DNA of 64,000 bases, from NCBI RefSeq assembly GCF_036452155.1, contig NZ_JAWJZY010000006.1, one strand, 5' to 3'. Shown here piece after piece: positions 34,816 to 44,972 of the stretch; position 1 is the first letter of the stretch; every line of letters starts with the position of its first letter. Made by a program: the position numbers and the translations under genes. The stretch comes from Sorlinia euscelidii (lineage in GTDB: Bacteria; Pseudomonadota; Alphaproteobacteria; Acetobacterales; Acetobacteraceae). The notes beneath the pieces are model-generated. The model had not been told where the DNA came from. It saw nothing but the letters and a program-made list of their open reading frames with translations, and made no database searches.

Positions 34816-36231
34816 ATGACACAGATTTTAACGACGCCGGATATCGGTTTTCTGACCTGTCGCTTTGCGGTCACGCTTATCGTCGTTTTGCATGTGCTCA
34901 GGACAAAGCATGACACGTCGGCCGCCGTGGGGTGGATTGGCTTTTGCTGCTTCATGCCTTTTACCGGCGCGGTGCTCTATACAATGTTCGGCATCAACCG
35001 TGTGCGTCGCTTGGCGCAGAGACTCGTGCTGGAGCATCGCTGGCCCGGCCGCGACCGTCTGATGGAACATCGCCACGCGGTGGAGGGGCGTTTCGCGCCC
35101 TTGGCCTCCATGCTGTCCCGCCTGACGGAGCGCCCCCTTTTAGGGGGGAATATGGTTGAATGTCTGCATAATGGTGAGGGGATTTATCCCCAGATGATCG
35201 CCGCCATCGACTCCGCGCAGCATTCTGTTCTGCTCTGCTCCTATATTTTCCGTGCAGATGAGGTGGGGCAGAGATTTGTCGCCGCCCTGAAGCGCGCCAA
35301 AGCGCGCGGCGTAGAGGTGCGTGTCCTGATTGATGGGATCGGGAGCGGTTATATTTATAGCGGCATTGCTCGGGCTTTGACGCGTGCCGGGATACGTCAT
35401 GCGCGCTTCATGCATTCCTTTCTGCCCTGGCGGATGCCCTTCATCAATCTGCGCAATCATCGCAAAATCCTTGTGACGGACGGGGCTGTCGGCTTCCTCG
35501 GCGGTGTGAATATCGGCGCTGAAAACCTGCTGACCGGCTCCTCCCGGCAACGGGTGGCAGACACGCATTTCGCCCTTCGTGGCCCGGTGGTTCAGCAATT
35601 GACGGAGGCGTTTGCCCGGGATTGGTCATTTACCGTCGGGGAGGAGCTGGAAGGGTCAAAATACTTCCCTGAAGCCACGGCCGAGGGCCATGTCCCCCTG
35701 CGTATTGTCACGGCGGGGCCGGATGATGATCTTGAGAAAATCGAATATGCCATTCTCCAGGCGCTGACTTTGGCACAGCACCATGTGCGCATTATGACGC
35801 CCTATTTTCTACCGGGAGAACGCCTGACGACGGAAATCTGCCTGGCTGCCCTGCGCGGCGTCAAAGTGGATATCGTGATCCCGAAACGCGGCAATCACCG
35901 CATTATCGACTATGCGCGTGATGCCAGTCTCGGACCCTATTTACAGGCGGGATGTGCCATCTGGCTTGCGAAGCCGCCATTTAACCACGCGAAATTGATG
36001 GTGTGCGACTCGACATGGTGTTTCGTCGGCAGCAGCAATATGGACCTCCGCAGCCTAAGGCTGAATTTTGAGATCAATCTTGAGGCTTACGATACGCGCC
36101 TTGCTGAAAGTCTTGCGCATTTCATCGATTCCCATAAGGCGAACCGCCTGACATCCGCCTATCTCAAATCCATCCCGTTCCTCAAACGTGTGCGTAATGC
36201 GGCTATCCGGCTTCTAACGCCTTATCTCTGA
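34816..36231 (+). CDS. cls: Cardiolipin synthase
   Basis: Cls joins two phosphatidylglycerol molecules into cardiolipin in the inner membrane. The 471-residue product starts with two membrane helices (about residues 8-30 and 36-58) and has two phospholipase D motifs: HRKILVTDGAVGFLGG (about residue 215) and HAKLMVCDSTWCFVGSSN (about residue 393). Both have the H-x-K-x4-D catalytic set. The length is typical of bacterial ClsA-type enzymes. Confidence 0.92.
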   Translation: MTQILTTPDIGFLTCRFAVTLIVVLHVLRTKHDTSAAVGWIGFCCFMPFTGAVLYTMFGINRVRRLAQRLVLEHRWPGRDRLMEHRHAVEGRFAPLASMLSRLTERPLLGGNMVECLHNGEGIYPQMIAAIDSAQHSVLLCSYIFRADEVGQRFVAALKRAKARGVEVRVLIDGIGSGYIYSGIARALTRAGIRHARFMHSFLPWRMPFINLRNHRKILVTDGAVGFLGGVNIGAENLLTGSSRQRVADTHFALRGPVVQQLTEAFARDWSFTVGEELEGSKYFPEATAEGHVPLRIVTAGPDDDLEKIEYAILQALTLAQHHVRIMTPYFLPGERLTTEICLAALRGVKVDIVIPKRGNHRIIDYARDASLGPYLQAGCAIWLAKPPFNHAKLMVCDSTWCFVGSSNMDLRSLRLNFEINLEAYDTRLAESLAHFIDSHKANRLTSAYLKSIPFLKRVRNAAIRLLTPYL

Positions 36232-36243
36232 CGTGCGGCGCGA

Positions 36244-36921
36244 TTAGCGACGTGGCGGGGCGTCGAGGGCAAGCTTGACGAAGATCGGATGATGGTCGGA
36301 CCTGAAATTCGGCAATATCTGATGAGTCATGAGATGCATCCCGCGCACCAGGCATCGATCAATGCGGATCGGGAAGATCTCCGCCATGCGATGGGTGGGG
36401 GCACGCGGCCCCACATCCTGAAATTGCGGAAGAAGGGTCGGGCCAACGAGGTTGAAATCACCCATGATGATGGCCTGGTTGCGTAACATCGGCACGAGAT
36501 GGCGCAATTGGCGCCGATTGAGAATCTGCCCATGGGACAAATGCACATTGGCGATGGAAAAACTGCCGAAATCAATGATCTGGGCATGACGCCGGACAAT
36601 CAGCCCCGAGGGCAGGCGACACCGCACCGGCGCGCGGGAAAATGGGTGTCGGCTCCAGCAGGCCAATCCGTGAATGCGTTCCGGCAGGGCGAAACGCGCA
36701 TAATAGCCGCCGAGGCGATCTGTCAAAGCGGAGAGGCCCGCCACGGCTTCCTGCATCAAAACGATATCCGGTTTGACGGCTTCAATCAGCGCGACGACAT
36801 CCTGCACCTGAGCCCCTACCTCATGAAGAAGGTTCCAACTTAGGATTTTGACGTATTCACCCGCGTAAATCTGCGCCGTATCGCGCGGGGGCACGGCGAG
36901 GGGTGGTGAGATGGATGTCAC
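36244..36921 (-). CDS. Endonuclease/exonuclease/phosphatase-fold hydrolase
   Basis: From the GTG at 36921, which overlaps the stop of the AI-2E permease gene by 4 bp (GTGA), the product is 225 residues. EEP-fold motifs are in order: LSWNLLHEVG, VLMQEAV, HLSHGQ, GDFNL and SDHHPI. No signal peptide is visible, so the protein is likely cytoplasmic. Substrate is unknown; members act on DNA, phospholipids or nucleotides. A longer reading frame extends upstream but is the wrong-frame image of the permease. Confidence 0.85.
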   Translation of the reverse strand: MTSISPPLAVPPRDTAQIYAGEYVKILSWNLLHEVGAQVQDVVALIEAVKPDIVLMQEAVAGLSALTDRLGGYYARFALPERIHGLACWSRHPFSRAPVRCRLPSGLIVRRHAQIIDFGSFSIANVHLSHGQILNRRQLRHLVPMLRNQAIIMGDFNLVGPTLLPQFQDVGPRAPTHRMAEIFPIRIDRCLVRGMHLMTHQILPNFRSDHHPIFVKLALDAPPRR

Positions 36922-37973
36922 AGCGTGTCGGGCCGCGTTTGGGCGTAAGCGCCGCTGGCAAATTCCGTCGTCAGCGTATAACCGACGCCGAGAAGCACCG
37001 GCCCGAGGAAGATCCCGACACCGCCGAGCGTGATGACACCGCCCAGCACGCCCAGCACCGTCAGCAGGTAAGGGAGCTGCGCGCCGCGTGCAACAAAAGC
37101 CGGGCGAATGATATGGTCCGCCCCGGAAATAATAATAACGCCATAAATCGCGAGAAAGAGCCCTTTGGCCCAGCTTCCATTCAGGATGAGCCACAAGGCC
37201 GTTGGCACCCAGACAATTGGCGCCCCAACCGGAAACACCGCGACAAAAGCCGCACATCCGCCGAGGAGACCGGCTTCCGGCACGCCGCAAAGCATCATGC
37301 CGATTGTGGTCAGCACGCCCTGAATGATCGCCGTCCCGAGTATCCCGTAGACGGTGCCTCGCACCACACTGCCAATCACATCAATCAGGCGATAAGCATA
37401 ATCACCCGTGACGCGGCGCAGTAACGCGGTGATGACACGCCCCAACGCGTCGCCATTCAGCCAGAAGAAAAACGCGATGAACAACGCCATGACGAGTTCA
37501 ACCAACCCACCGGCAATCTGGATCAGGACAGATATCGTATAACGCGCGATCTGGCCCGCATAAGGGCGGATTGTCGCGCCGATACTGCCAATATCCCGCG
37601 TCCATTCCGTGTAAAGCGCCGTCAATTTTCCGCCGAGATAGGGGATATGGGCGATCCATAATGGGGCCGCCTCATTTTTGCGGAAATGGGCGAGCCCGGC
37701 CGTGATGCTGGCCGTTGCGGCGGGCAGGTCCTGTATCCCGGTCGAGGTGAGGAGGGCGAGCGGGAGGACAATGGCCACGGCGCAGATGATCATCATCGTC
37801 ACCGCCGCGAGGACAGGCGGGATGCGTCGCCGCAGGCGCTTGAAAAGCGGCCAGGTCGTGAACGTCAGGATGGCGGCCCATAAAATGGCGGAAAGAAATG
37901 GCCAAAGGACGACGCCGCAGCCATAGGCGACGCCGACAAGTAAAAAGCCGAGCATGATGCGTTCGGTCGTCAC
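36918..37973 (-). CDS. AI-2E family transporter (PerM-like permease)
   Basis: The 351-residue protein is predicted to have about eight membrane helices, including a paired start (IMLGFLLVGVAYGCGVV, LSAILWAAILTFT) and a C-terminal block with GAPIVWVPTALWLILNG and the LGGVGIFLGPVLLGVGYTL segment typical of the AI-2E/PerM family. The family was named for autoinducer-2 export but members also act in other transport, for example sodium-proton exchange. It is translationally coupled to the EEP hydrolase gene downstream. Confidence 0.88.
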   Translation of the reverse strand: MTTERIMLGFLLVGVAYGCGVVLWPFLSAILWAAILTFTTWPLFKRLRRRIPPVLAAVTMMIICAVAIVLPLALLTSTGIQDLPAATASITAGLAHFRKNEAAPLWIAHIPYLGGKLTALYTEWTRDIGSIGATIRPYAGQIARYTISVLIQIAGGLVELVMALFIAFFFWLNGDALGRVITALLRRVTGDYAYRLIDVIGSVVRGTVYGILGTAIIQGVLTTIGMMLCGVPEAGLLGGCAAFVAVFPVGAPIVWVPTALWLILNGSWAKGLFLAIYGVIIISGADHIIRPAFVARGAQLPYLLTVLGVLGGVITLGGVGIFLGPVLLGVGYTLTTEFASGAYAQTRPDTL

Positions 37974-38350
37974 GAGCTGTCTCCGTCCCTGATTTGATCG
38001 GCCTTTCGGCGCGGGCTCATCCCTTAACGCGGGTCAGCATAACATTTTTCAGAGAATAAAACGCGATTCACAATTTTATGCGCGCTGATAAAATCTTAAC
38101 CTGAGCGATCCGGATCTGATGCGGCGTTTCAACGCGTCCTGATCATATCCGCACTTTGTCACTTGACGTGCATTGACTGCCGTAAAATCATGAATGCGCA
38201 AGATTTATGCCTGCATAACACCATGCCACGCAGCGGAATTTCCCATTTTCCGATGCGCGACATGCAGGTTAGGGTTGAAATGATCGCGCGTCATAACGGC
38301 GTTTCCGACATTGGCAGCAAGGTCGGTTCGAGGAAAGGGAAGCATCATCG
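37974..38350. other. 377-bp intergenic region upstream of metC
   Basis: This is the longest gene-free stretch in the window, between the divergent AI-2E permease gene and metC. The AT content is higher than in neighbouring genes. TTGACG (38164-38169) and TTGACT (38174-38179) could be -35 elements for metC, but no clear -10 box or riboswitch is visible. I looked for the SAM-II riboswitch pattern and did not find it. A short open frame (38163-38354) looks like noise. Confidence 0.4.
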
Positions 38351-39559
38351 ATGACGGATGCCATGGAACAACGTGTCACAGGAGGGTGGAGCCGCTTCGC
38401 TGATATGGTTGTGCGCGCGGGGCGTCACGATTCATTGCCGGAGAGCGGGCAATTCATCAATGCGCCGGTTGCGCGGGGTTCCACCGTTATTTTCCCGAGT
38501 CTTGAGGCGATGAACGCACAGGGCCATCGCACTTATGACCATGAGGTGATTTACGGTGCGATGGGCAACCCGAACCAGCATCTTCTTGAACGGCTGATCG
38601 CGGAGATTGAAGGTGGGCGTGACTGCCAGGCTGTGTGCTCCGGCCTGACCGCCTGTGCCCTGCCGCTTCTCGCTTTTGCAAAAGCTGGAAGTCACGTCCT
38701 GATGTCCGATGCGATTTACGGCCCGACACGTCGTTTCGCTAAAACGATGTTGCGACGCTTTGGGGTGGAGACCAGCTTCTACCCCCGCTGGCGTCAAAAG
38801 AGACGCTGCAATCTCTAATGCGGCCGGAAACATGCATCATCGTCGCCGAGAGCCCGGGCAGCCTTAGTTTTGAAGTTCAGGATGTGCCGATGATCGCGGA
38901 ACTTGCCGCTTCTGCACATGCGAAGCTGATCGTCGATAATACGTGGGGATTGGGCATCTTCCAGCCTTTCGCGCATGGCGCACATATTTCCGTCCAGGCA
39001 TTGACGAAATATGCGGGCGGGCATTCAGACATTATTCTGGGGCGGTGACCGTCAATGCGCGGGAGGATTGGGTGAAGCTGAGAGATGCGGCGATACAGCT
39101 TGGCCTCTGTGCCAATCCGGATGAAAGCTGGCTGACGTTGCGGGGATTACGCACCCTCCCTGTCCGCCTCGAAAAACAGGCACTGACCGCTTACAGAATG
39201 GCGCGATGGCTGCAATCCTGCGCGCCGGTCGCGCGTGTTCTGCACCCGGCTCTGGAGGATTGTCCCGGGCATGATAACTGGCTGCGCGACTTTAGCGGTG
39301 CGGGATGTCTCTTCGGGGTGGTATTGCAACCGGAGATTTCCGATGCGGCCATGCGGGCCATGCTTGATCGCCTTAAAATTTTCAGCATCGGCGCGTCATG
39401 GGGCGGGTATGAGAGCCTCGTTATGCCGATCTCCGGGGCATTGTGCGCGATCACGCCCATCATCATCTACCCGGCCCCGCCTTCCGCCTTCAGATCGGCC
39501 TCGAAGACCCTGAAACGCTTAAAGAGGATCTCGCCGCGGCCATGGCGGTTTTGCATTAA
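38351..39559 (+). pseudogene. metC: Cystathionine beta-lyase MetC with three frame breaks
   Basis: MetC cleaves cystathionine to homocysteine, pyruvate and ammonia in methionine synthesis. Three reading frames cover one 403-residue protein if a base is restored at C run 38782-38786, G run 39039-39042 and C run 39470-39472. The fragments read in order through the substrate domain, the PLP lysine (LTKYAGGHSDIILG) and the C-terminus (GLEDPETLKEDL). The restored length is a whole number of codons. Either the gene is decaying or the sequence has three undercalled runs; the shared pattern with other genes favours the latter. Trans-sulfuration enzymes are hard to separate by sequence alone. Confidence 0.85.
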
Positions 39560-39561
39560 GT

Positions 39562-41085
39562 CTATCGGTGCCGAAAGGCGAGCGCTTCCATCAGATGCGC
39601 CGGCTCCAGAGACGGAGAGCCGGCCAGGTCCGCAAGGGTGCGCCCCACACGGACCAGCCGCGTCATCGCGCGGGCGGAGAGGCGTAATTTCGTGCCGATC
39701 TCCTCTAACTGAGACCGCGCACCGTTTGTGAGACTCAGCTCTTCAAAATCGGCACGGGCATTGATGACGCCCTGACGCGCCATTTGCCGCGCGCGTGCGT
39801 TTTCGACACGCTGGCGCACCACCGCGCTCGCCTCACCTTTGACGGCGCGGGTCAGCTCGACCGGCGTGGCGGGTTTAAGGAACACAGCAAGATCCATCCG
39901 ATCCATGAGCGGGCCGGAAATCCGGGCCGTATAATCCTCCGCACATCGCGGCGCTTTGCGGCATTGGCGGTCCGCATCGCCGAGATAGCCGCAACGACAG
40001 GGATTCATGGCCGCGACAAGCTGAAAATGCGCGGGATAGGTCACGTGATGGGCGGCACGCGCCACGGTGATGGTGCCGGTTTCAATCGGCTGACGCAAAG
40101 CCTCAAGACAGGCGCGCGAGAATTCCGGCAATTCATCCAAAAAGAGAATACCGTGCTGCGCCAGGCTGACTTCACCCGGACGGGCCCGCGCGCCGCCACC
40201 CGCCAGGGCTGGCAGAGAGAGGGAATGATGCGGGTCCCGAAAAGGCGGGCGTGTGATGAGCTGCCCATCTTTAAGAAGGCCGCTGAGACTGTAAATCCGG
40301 CTGACCTGCAATATCTGATGCCGGTCAAGATCGGGCATAATGGAAGTCATGCGCGCGGCAAGCATCGATTTTCCAGCGCCAGGCGGGCCGATCATTAAGA
40401 GTGAGTGCCCACCTGCGGCGGCGATTTCGAGGGTGCGGCGCCCGACGGACATGCCTTTAACATCTGCGAGGTCCGGCTCAGGCGCGGGTGGGTGCAGGGT
40501 TAAAGGGGCCGGGGCGGAGAGAACCTGCCGCCCCTGAAAATGCGCAATGATCTGGGACAGGTCCGCCGCCGCGTAAACCGGGAGTTCCTCACTGGCCCAT
40601 TGTGCCTCCTGACCTTGCGCGGCCGGGCAGATGAGGGAGAGCGCCTTCTCCGCGGCGCAGATCGCCGCCGATAAAGCGCCGGAGACCGGGTTGATATGCC
40701 CATCCAGTGATAATTCGCCCAGCGCCGCACATTGCTCCAACGCGTCGGACGGGATGACACCCATGCCGCAGAGCAGGGCCAATGCGATGGGGAGGTCGAA
40801 ATGCGACCCTTCTTTCGGGATGTCAGCCGGGACGAGATTGACGAGGATGCGTTTCGGCGGCAAGGCCAGGCCCAGAGAAGCAAAAGCGCAGCGCACGCGT
40901 TCCCGCGCTTCCCCAACGGCCTTATCAGCCAGGCCAACGACAATGAAGGAGGGAATGCCGGCAGAAATATGCGCTTCAACCGTCACCGGAATAGCTTCGA
41001 TCCCGGCGAAAGTGAAGCTTTGCACCCGTGTGATCACGGGTAGCGAAGGCGCCTTCTGACTGCGATGTTCGTCAAGTATCGACAC
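39562..41085 (-). CDS. comM: Mg-chelatase-like AAA+ protein ComM/YifB
   Basis: ComM (507 residues) is a hexameric AAA+ helicase that helps branch migration during natural transformation and recombination. It starts with the ChlI-like domain (VQSFTFAGIEAIPVTVEAHI, then GLADKAVGEARERV) and has the AAA+ module with GPPGAGKSMLA, FLDELPEF and the C-terminal domain with SARAMTRLVRVGRTLADLAG. The ORF's first residues (MSILDEHRSQ) are not conserved in the family, so the start may lie at a later codon. It converges on metC with a 2-bp gap. Confidence 0.9.
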   Translation of the reverse strand: MSILDEHRSQKAPSLPVITRVQSFTFAGIEAIPVTVEAHISAGIPSFIVVGLADKAVGEARERVRCAFASLGLALPPKRILVNLVPADIPKEGSHFDLPIALALLCGMGVIPSDALEQCAALGELSLDGHINPVSGALSAAICAAEKALSLICPAAQGQEAQWASEELPVYAAADLSQIIAHFQGRQVLSAPAPLTLHPPAPEPDLADVKGMSVGRRTLEIAAAGGHSLLMIGPPGAGKSMLAARMTSIMPDLDRHQILQVSRIYSLSGLLKDGQLITRPPFRDPHHSLSLPALAGGGARARPGEVSLAQHGILFLDELPEFSRACLEALRQPIETGTITVARAAHHVTYPAHFQLVAAMNPCRCGYLGDADRQCRKAPRCAEDYTARISGPLMDRMDLAVFLKPATPVELTRAVKGEASAVVRQRVENARARQMARQGVINARADFEELSLTNGARSQLEEIGTKLRLSARAMTRLVRVGRTLADLAGSPSLEPAHLMEALAFRHR

Positions 41086-41139
41086 GCCGACATAGTTAAC
41101 GACGGCAGTTAATGATGACCAGCGGAAAAAGAAAAAACT

Positions 41140-42384
41140 TTATCTCTGGTAAATCAGCCTTGTGCGAATGGTCCCATCAAGCGCGCGGAGACGTTGAAGG
41201 AGGGTCTGGTCAACCTCCCGATCCGGCCCGGCGTCACTTTCAACCACGACGTAACCAACCTCGCCATCCGTCTGTAAATATTGTGAGACGATATTACGGC
41301 CCGCATCTGAGAAGATCTCATTGAATTTTTGCAGAATGCCGGGTCGGTTTGCATGGACATGCATGAAGCGGGAGCCTTTCGGCCGCTCGGGCAGCTGCAC
41401 ATTGGGAAAATTAACAGCGCCCAGCGTTGACCCGACATCCGAATATTCGACGAGCCGCTTGGCCACCTCAACGCCGATCCTCTCCTGTGCTTCAACGGTG
41501 GAGCCACCAATGTGCGGCGTCAGAATGACATTATCCAGCCCCTGAAGCGGTGAGGAGAATTTCTCATCCCGGCCCTTCGGTTCGACAGGGAAGACGTCGA
41601 TCCCGGCACCCATCAGATGGCCGTCCTTCAGAGCCGCTGCGGCAGCGTCCAGATCCACCACCGTCCCGCGGGCATTATTCAGCAGGATGCTGTTGGGCTT
41701 CATGGCGCGAATCTGCGCGTCACCCATCAGATTGCGCGTCTCAGGCGTCTGCGGAACATGAAGGCTGACAATATCAGATTGTGCCAGAAGCGCCTCAAGA
41801 GACGCGACGGGGGTGGCGTTACCATGGGGGAGTTTATCGACGATATCGTAATAAATGACGTTGAGGCCGAATGACTCAGCCAGCACGGAAAGCTGTGAGC
41901 CGATGGATCCATATCCGACGATACCCAGCGTCTTTCCGCGCACCTCCCAGGAATTTATGGCCGACTTGTCCCAGCCACCGCGATGACATTCCTCCGAGCG
42001 GGAAGGGATGCGCCGAAGCAGCATGACGATTTCACCCATCACCAGCTCCGCGACGGAGCGCGTGTTGCTGTAAGGGGCGTTAAAAACCGGGATGGCTGCA
42101 TGGCGCGCTGCGTTAAGATCCACTTGATTCGTCCCGATGCAGAAGCACCCGATCGCCATGAGTCGGTCAGCCGCGCTGATAACTTTTTCCGTCAGTTGCG
42201 TGCGGGAGCGGATACCCACCATATGCACGCCCTGAAGCGCCTCGGTCAGCGCCTGATCGTCCAATGCGGTCTTGAGGTGGGTAATCTCGTGATATCCCTT
42301 CGCCCGGAACCACGCCGCCGCGCTTTCATGAATGCCCTCCAGAAGCAGAATGCGGATTTTGTCCTTGTGCAGAGATAACGTCAT
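41140..42384 (-). CDS. serA: D-3-phosphoglycerate dehydrogenase, E. coli type
   Basis: SerA starts serine synthesis by oxidising 3-phosphoglycerate. The 414-residue product has the nucleotide-binding motif GYGSIGSQL, the catalytic NNARGTVVDLDA region and a histidine in LTPHIGGST, and a C-terminal ACT domain (RPGILQKFNEIFSDAGRNI). The length and the ACT domain match the E. coli-like, serine-inhibited form. A GCCGCC/GGCGGC hairpin lies in the 108-bp gap upstream on the same strand. Confidence 0.93.
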   Translation of the reverse strand: MTLSLHKDKIRILLLEGIHESAAAWFRAKGYHEITHLKTALDDQALTEALQGVHMVGIRSRTQLTEKVISAADRLMAIGCFCIGTNQVDLNAARHAAIPVFNAPYSNTRSVAELVMGEIVMLLRRIPSRSEECHRGGWDKSAINSWEVRGKTLGIVGYGSIGSQLSVLAESFGLNVIYYDIVDKLPHGNATPVASLEALLAQSDIVSLHVPQTPETRNLMGDAQIRAMKPNSILLNNARGTVVDLDAAAAALKDGHLMGAGIDVFPVEPKGRDEKFSSPLQGLDNVILTPHIGGSTVEAQERIGVEVAKRLVEYSDVGSTLGAVNFPNVQLPERPKGSRFMHVHANRPGILQKFNEIFSDAGRNIVSQYLQTDGEVGYVVVESDAGPDREVDQTLLQRLRALDGTIRTRLIYQR

Positions 42385-42492
42385 TGAGCCTCATCCAACC
42401 TTGCGCGCCGCCTCAATGGCGGCCCCGTCTTCTGAAGGTTTCCTAAACGATTATGTGCGCGCGGGGAAGGTATTTCCAGTTCCAGGCACGAG

Positions 42493-43286
42493 TTAGGAAG
42501 GGGCGTTGAGGGCGGTAAGCGCTTCCCGACTCAAAGAGGGGCTGGCGCAGGCGAGCACGGTGCCATCGCTTTCCGCTGTCAGCTTTCTGCCGTGCCAGTC
42601 GGTGATGCAGCCGCCAGCGCCTTCCACGATGGGGACAAGCGCGGCCCAGTCCCAGATTTTCATGGTGCTCTCCGCGATAATGTCGATCATGCCGAGGCTG
42701 AGCAACCCATATGCGTAAGCATCCCCCCCCAACTGGTGCGTCGGACGCGACGCTGAAGCTGCGCAAACCGAGTGGCGTTCTCACCAATGTGCATGTCGGG
42801 CGCGGTGCAGGAAAGTTCAGCATCCGCCAATGACGCGGTTGCACGCCGCGTCCCGACCTGCCCCGACATCGTCGCGCTGGTGAATCGCGTCTCCGCCCCC
42901 GTCATGCCGAACCACCTTTCCCCCGTGATGGGCTGGTCGATCAGCCCCGCATAGGGGACGCCGTCACGCAGCACGGCAATCAGCGTCGTGAAACTCGGGC
43001 GACCGGTGATGAAAGCCCGCGTGCCGTCAATCGGGTCAATCACCCACTGCCATCCGGCCCCGGAGGGGTCGCCGCCAAATTCCTCCCCCAGAATCTCATC
43101 TGTCGGGTGGGCAGACTGAATGATTTGCCGTAACAGCGTCTCAACTTCATGATCAGCCCTGGTGACCGGGCTGGCATCATCTTTGGACGTCACAGGCAGC
43201 GGGGCGCGGAAATAGCGTTTTAAAACAGCGCCAGCCTGATCTGCGCATAAATGCATCGTCTGTGACAGGCGGGCGAGGTCAGTCAC
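42493..43286 (-). CDS. hisN: Inositol monophosphatase-family histidinol-phosphatase, frame broken in a C8 run
   Basis: Histidinol-phosphatase of the IMPase type removes phosphate in histidine synthesis. The metal-binding motifs are present: GEEFGGD, DPIDGTRAF and WDWAALVPIVEGAGG. The frame breaks at 42723-42730, an eight-C run on the plus strand. One more base restores RTSWGGDAYAYGLLSLG and a 264-residue protein. The last 80 residues are in the second frame. Whether it acts on histidinol phosphate or inositol phosphate cannot be settled from sequence, but DPIDGTRAF is the HisN-type variant. It is divergent from kdsB (121 bp). Confidence 0.85.
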
Positions 43287-43407
43287 TTAGGGCTCCTTCA
43301 AAACGGGCATGCTGAGATTGACGCCCTTATCTGCACTGAGGCATGAAGTTGTGCAATCGATTCCCGGTTCGATGCCCCATCGGTAAGTCTGGAGCCAGCG
43401 CGTCCTC

Positions 43408-44142
43408 ATGAAACCCGCCATCATCATCCCGTCGCGTCTTGCGGCCTCCCGTCTGCCGGATAAGCCTCTGGCGATGATCGGCGATAAACCCATGGTCGTG
43501 CATGTCGCTGAGGCGGCCCTGGCCGCAAATGTCGGGCCGGTTATCGTCGCGGCGGGTGATCGGGAGATTATGGAGGCGGTGGCGGGATGCGGTGTGCATG
43601 CCGTGCTGACGGACCCCGCCCTCCCCAGCGGGACGGATCGCGTTCACGCCGCTCTGCAGGAATTTGACCCGGATGGCGCTTTGGATACGGTCATTAATCT
43701 TCAAGGCGATCTTCCCCTGATTCGTCCTGAAGACATTGCAAAAGTTCTTGTACCGCTCAATGGCTCGGATTTCGATATCGGCACACTCGTCGCCCCGATC
43801 ACGTCCGAAGTGGAGGCGCATACGCACGCCGTCGTCAAAGTCGCCTGCGCGTTTGAAAGGGAGGGGGGTATCGCCCGGGGGCTTTATTTTTCCCGCCATG
43901 TTATTCCGTCCGGGGCGGGGCCTCTATGGCATCATGTCGGCATCTATGCATGGCGCCGCCCGGCCCTCGACCATTTCGTCACGCTTCCCCCCTCCGCGCT
44001 AGAAAAGCGGGAGTCGTTGGAGCAGTTGCGTGCCCTTGAAAATGGCATGACGATCGGCTGCGCCCAGATCGCGACGGCACCTCAATCCGTCGATACAGCG
44101 GATGACCTTGACATCGTCCGTCGCCACGTTGAGACGCCATGA
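43408..44142 (+). CDS. kdsB: 3-deoxy-manno-octulosonate cytidylyltransferase
   Basis: KdsB activates Kdo with CTP for lipid A inner core synthesis. The 244-residue product begins with IIPSRLAASRLPDKPLAMI, the nucleotide-binding loop, and has NLQGDLPLIRPEDI in the middle and the YAWRRPALDHFVTLPPS motif. It overlaps pheA by 4 bp (ATGA). The gene implies that this organism makes Kdo-containing lipopolysaccharide, consistent with the lipid A-modifying enzyme in the same window. Confidence 0.93.
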   Translation: MKPAIIIPSRLAASRLPDKPLAMIGDKPMVVHVAEAALAANVGPVIVAAGDREIMEAVAGCGVHAVLTDPALPSGTDRVHAALQEFDPDGALDTVINLQGDLPLIRPEDIAKVLVPLNGSDFDIGTLVAPITSEVEAHTHAVVKVACAFEREGGIARGLYFSRHVIPSGAGPLWHHVGIYAWRRPALDHFVTLPPSALEKRESLEQLRALENGMTIGCAQIATAPQSVDTADDLDIVRRHVETP

Positions 44143-44972
44143 GTGTCATCGCGTTTCAGGGTGTCGCGGGGGCTTATTCGGATCTCGCCTGCCGCCAGGC
44201 CCGTCCAGGTTGGGAAACGCTGCCTTGCACGAGCTTCCCTGACGTCATTCAGGCCGTGCAGGAGGGGCGTGCCGATCTCGGTATGCTGGCTTGTGAAAAC
44301 TCTCTTGCCGGGCGCGTGCCGGAAGTGCACGCTCTGCTGCCGGAGGCCGGTCTCTCCATCATCGGCGAGCACTTTCAGCGTGTCGAGCACTGCCTGATTG
44401 CGCTTCCCGGTGTTGAAGAGCGGGAGATCCGTCGCCTGCACACCCACCCGGTGGCCATCGGCCAGGTCCGCAAATTGATTGCCGCATTGAATGTGCAGGC
44501 GATTCCGGCTTTCGATACGGCGGGGGCGGTCAAACTCGTGGCGGAATGGCAATCGCGTGAGGATGCAGCCGTGGCGTCTGAGCTTGCCGCGCAGCTTTAC
44601 GGGCTGACAGTGCTCCGCAAAAATGTTGAGGATGCGGCGCATAATACGACGCGTTTCTACCTCGTCGCCCGGCAGGGCGGCTGGCCCGCGGTGGAAAAAA
44701 GCGCGGATACAATGACGACTGTGCTTTTTCGCGTTAAAAACAGCCCGGGCGCGCTATACGCCGCTCTGCGTGGTTTTGCGGAGGCGGGAATCAACCTGAC
44801 GCGTCTGGAAAGTTACATGGAGGTCGGCTCCTTCAACGCGACGGGCTTCCTCGTTGATTTCGAAGGGCACCCCGAAGAGGCGCGGTCACGCGCGGCACTC
44901 GCTAATATGAAGGCCTATGCGGATCAGCAAATGGTCCTCGGCGTTTATGGTAAAAGTCCAGCCCGGCAGTGA
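44139..44972 (+). CDS. pheA: Prephenate dehydratase
   Basis: This monofunctional enzyme turns prephenate into phenylpyruvate in phenylalanine synthesis. The 277-residue product has the catalytic domain (FQGVAGAYSDLACR at the start, ENSLAGRVPEVH, and HNTTRFYLV near residue 168) and a C-terminal ACT domain (PGALYAALRGFAEAGINLTRLES) for feedback by phenylalanine. There is no chorismate mutase domain, unlike E. coli PheA. It overlaps kdsB upstream. Confidence 0.94.
   Translation: MSVIAFQGVAGAYSDLACRQARPGWETLPCTSFPDVIQAVQEGRADLGMLACENSLAGRVPEVHALLPEAGLSIIGEHFQRVEHCLIALPGVEEREIRRLHTHPVAIGQVRKLIAALNVQAIPAFDTAGAVKLVAEWQSREDAAVASELAAQLYGLTVLRKNVEDAAHNTTRFYLVARQGGWPAVEKSADTMTTVLFRVKNSPGALYAALRGFAEAGINLTRLESYMEVGSFNATGFLVDFEGHPEEARSRAALANMKAYADQQMVLGVYGKSPARQ

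Noticed and set aside
36922..37290. N-terminal extension of the EEP hydrolase frame
   Set aside because: It is the AI-2E permease read in another frame; the EEP fold starts near 36921.
38163..38354. 63-residue frame upstream of metC
   Set aside because: No family match and no codon bias like the neighbours; probably noise in the intergenic region.
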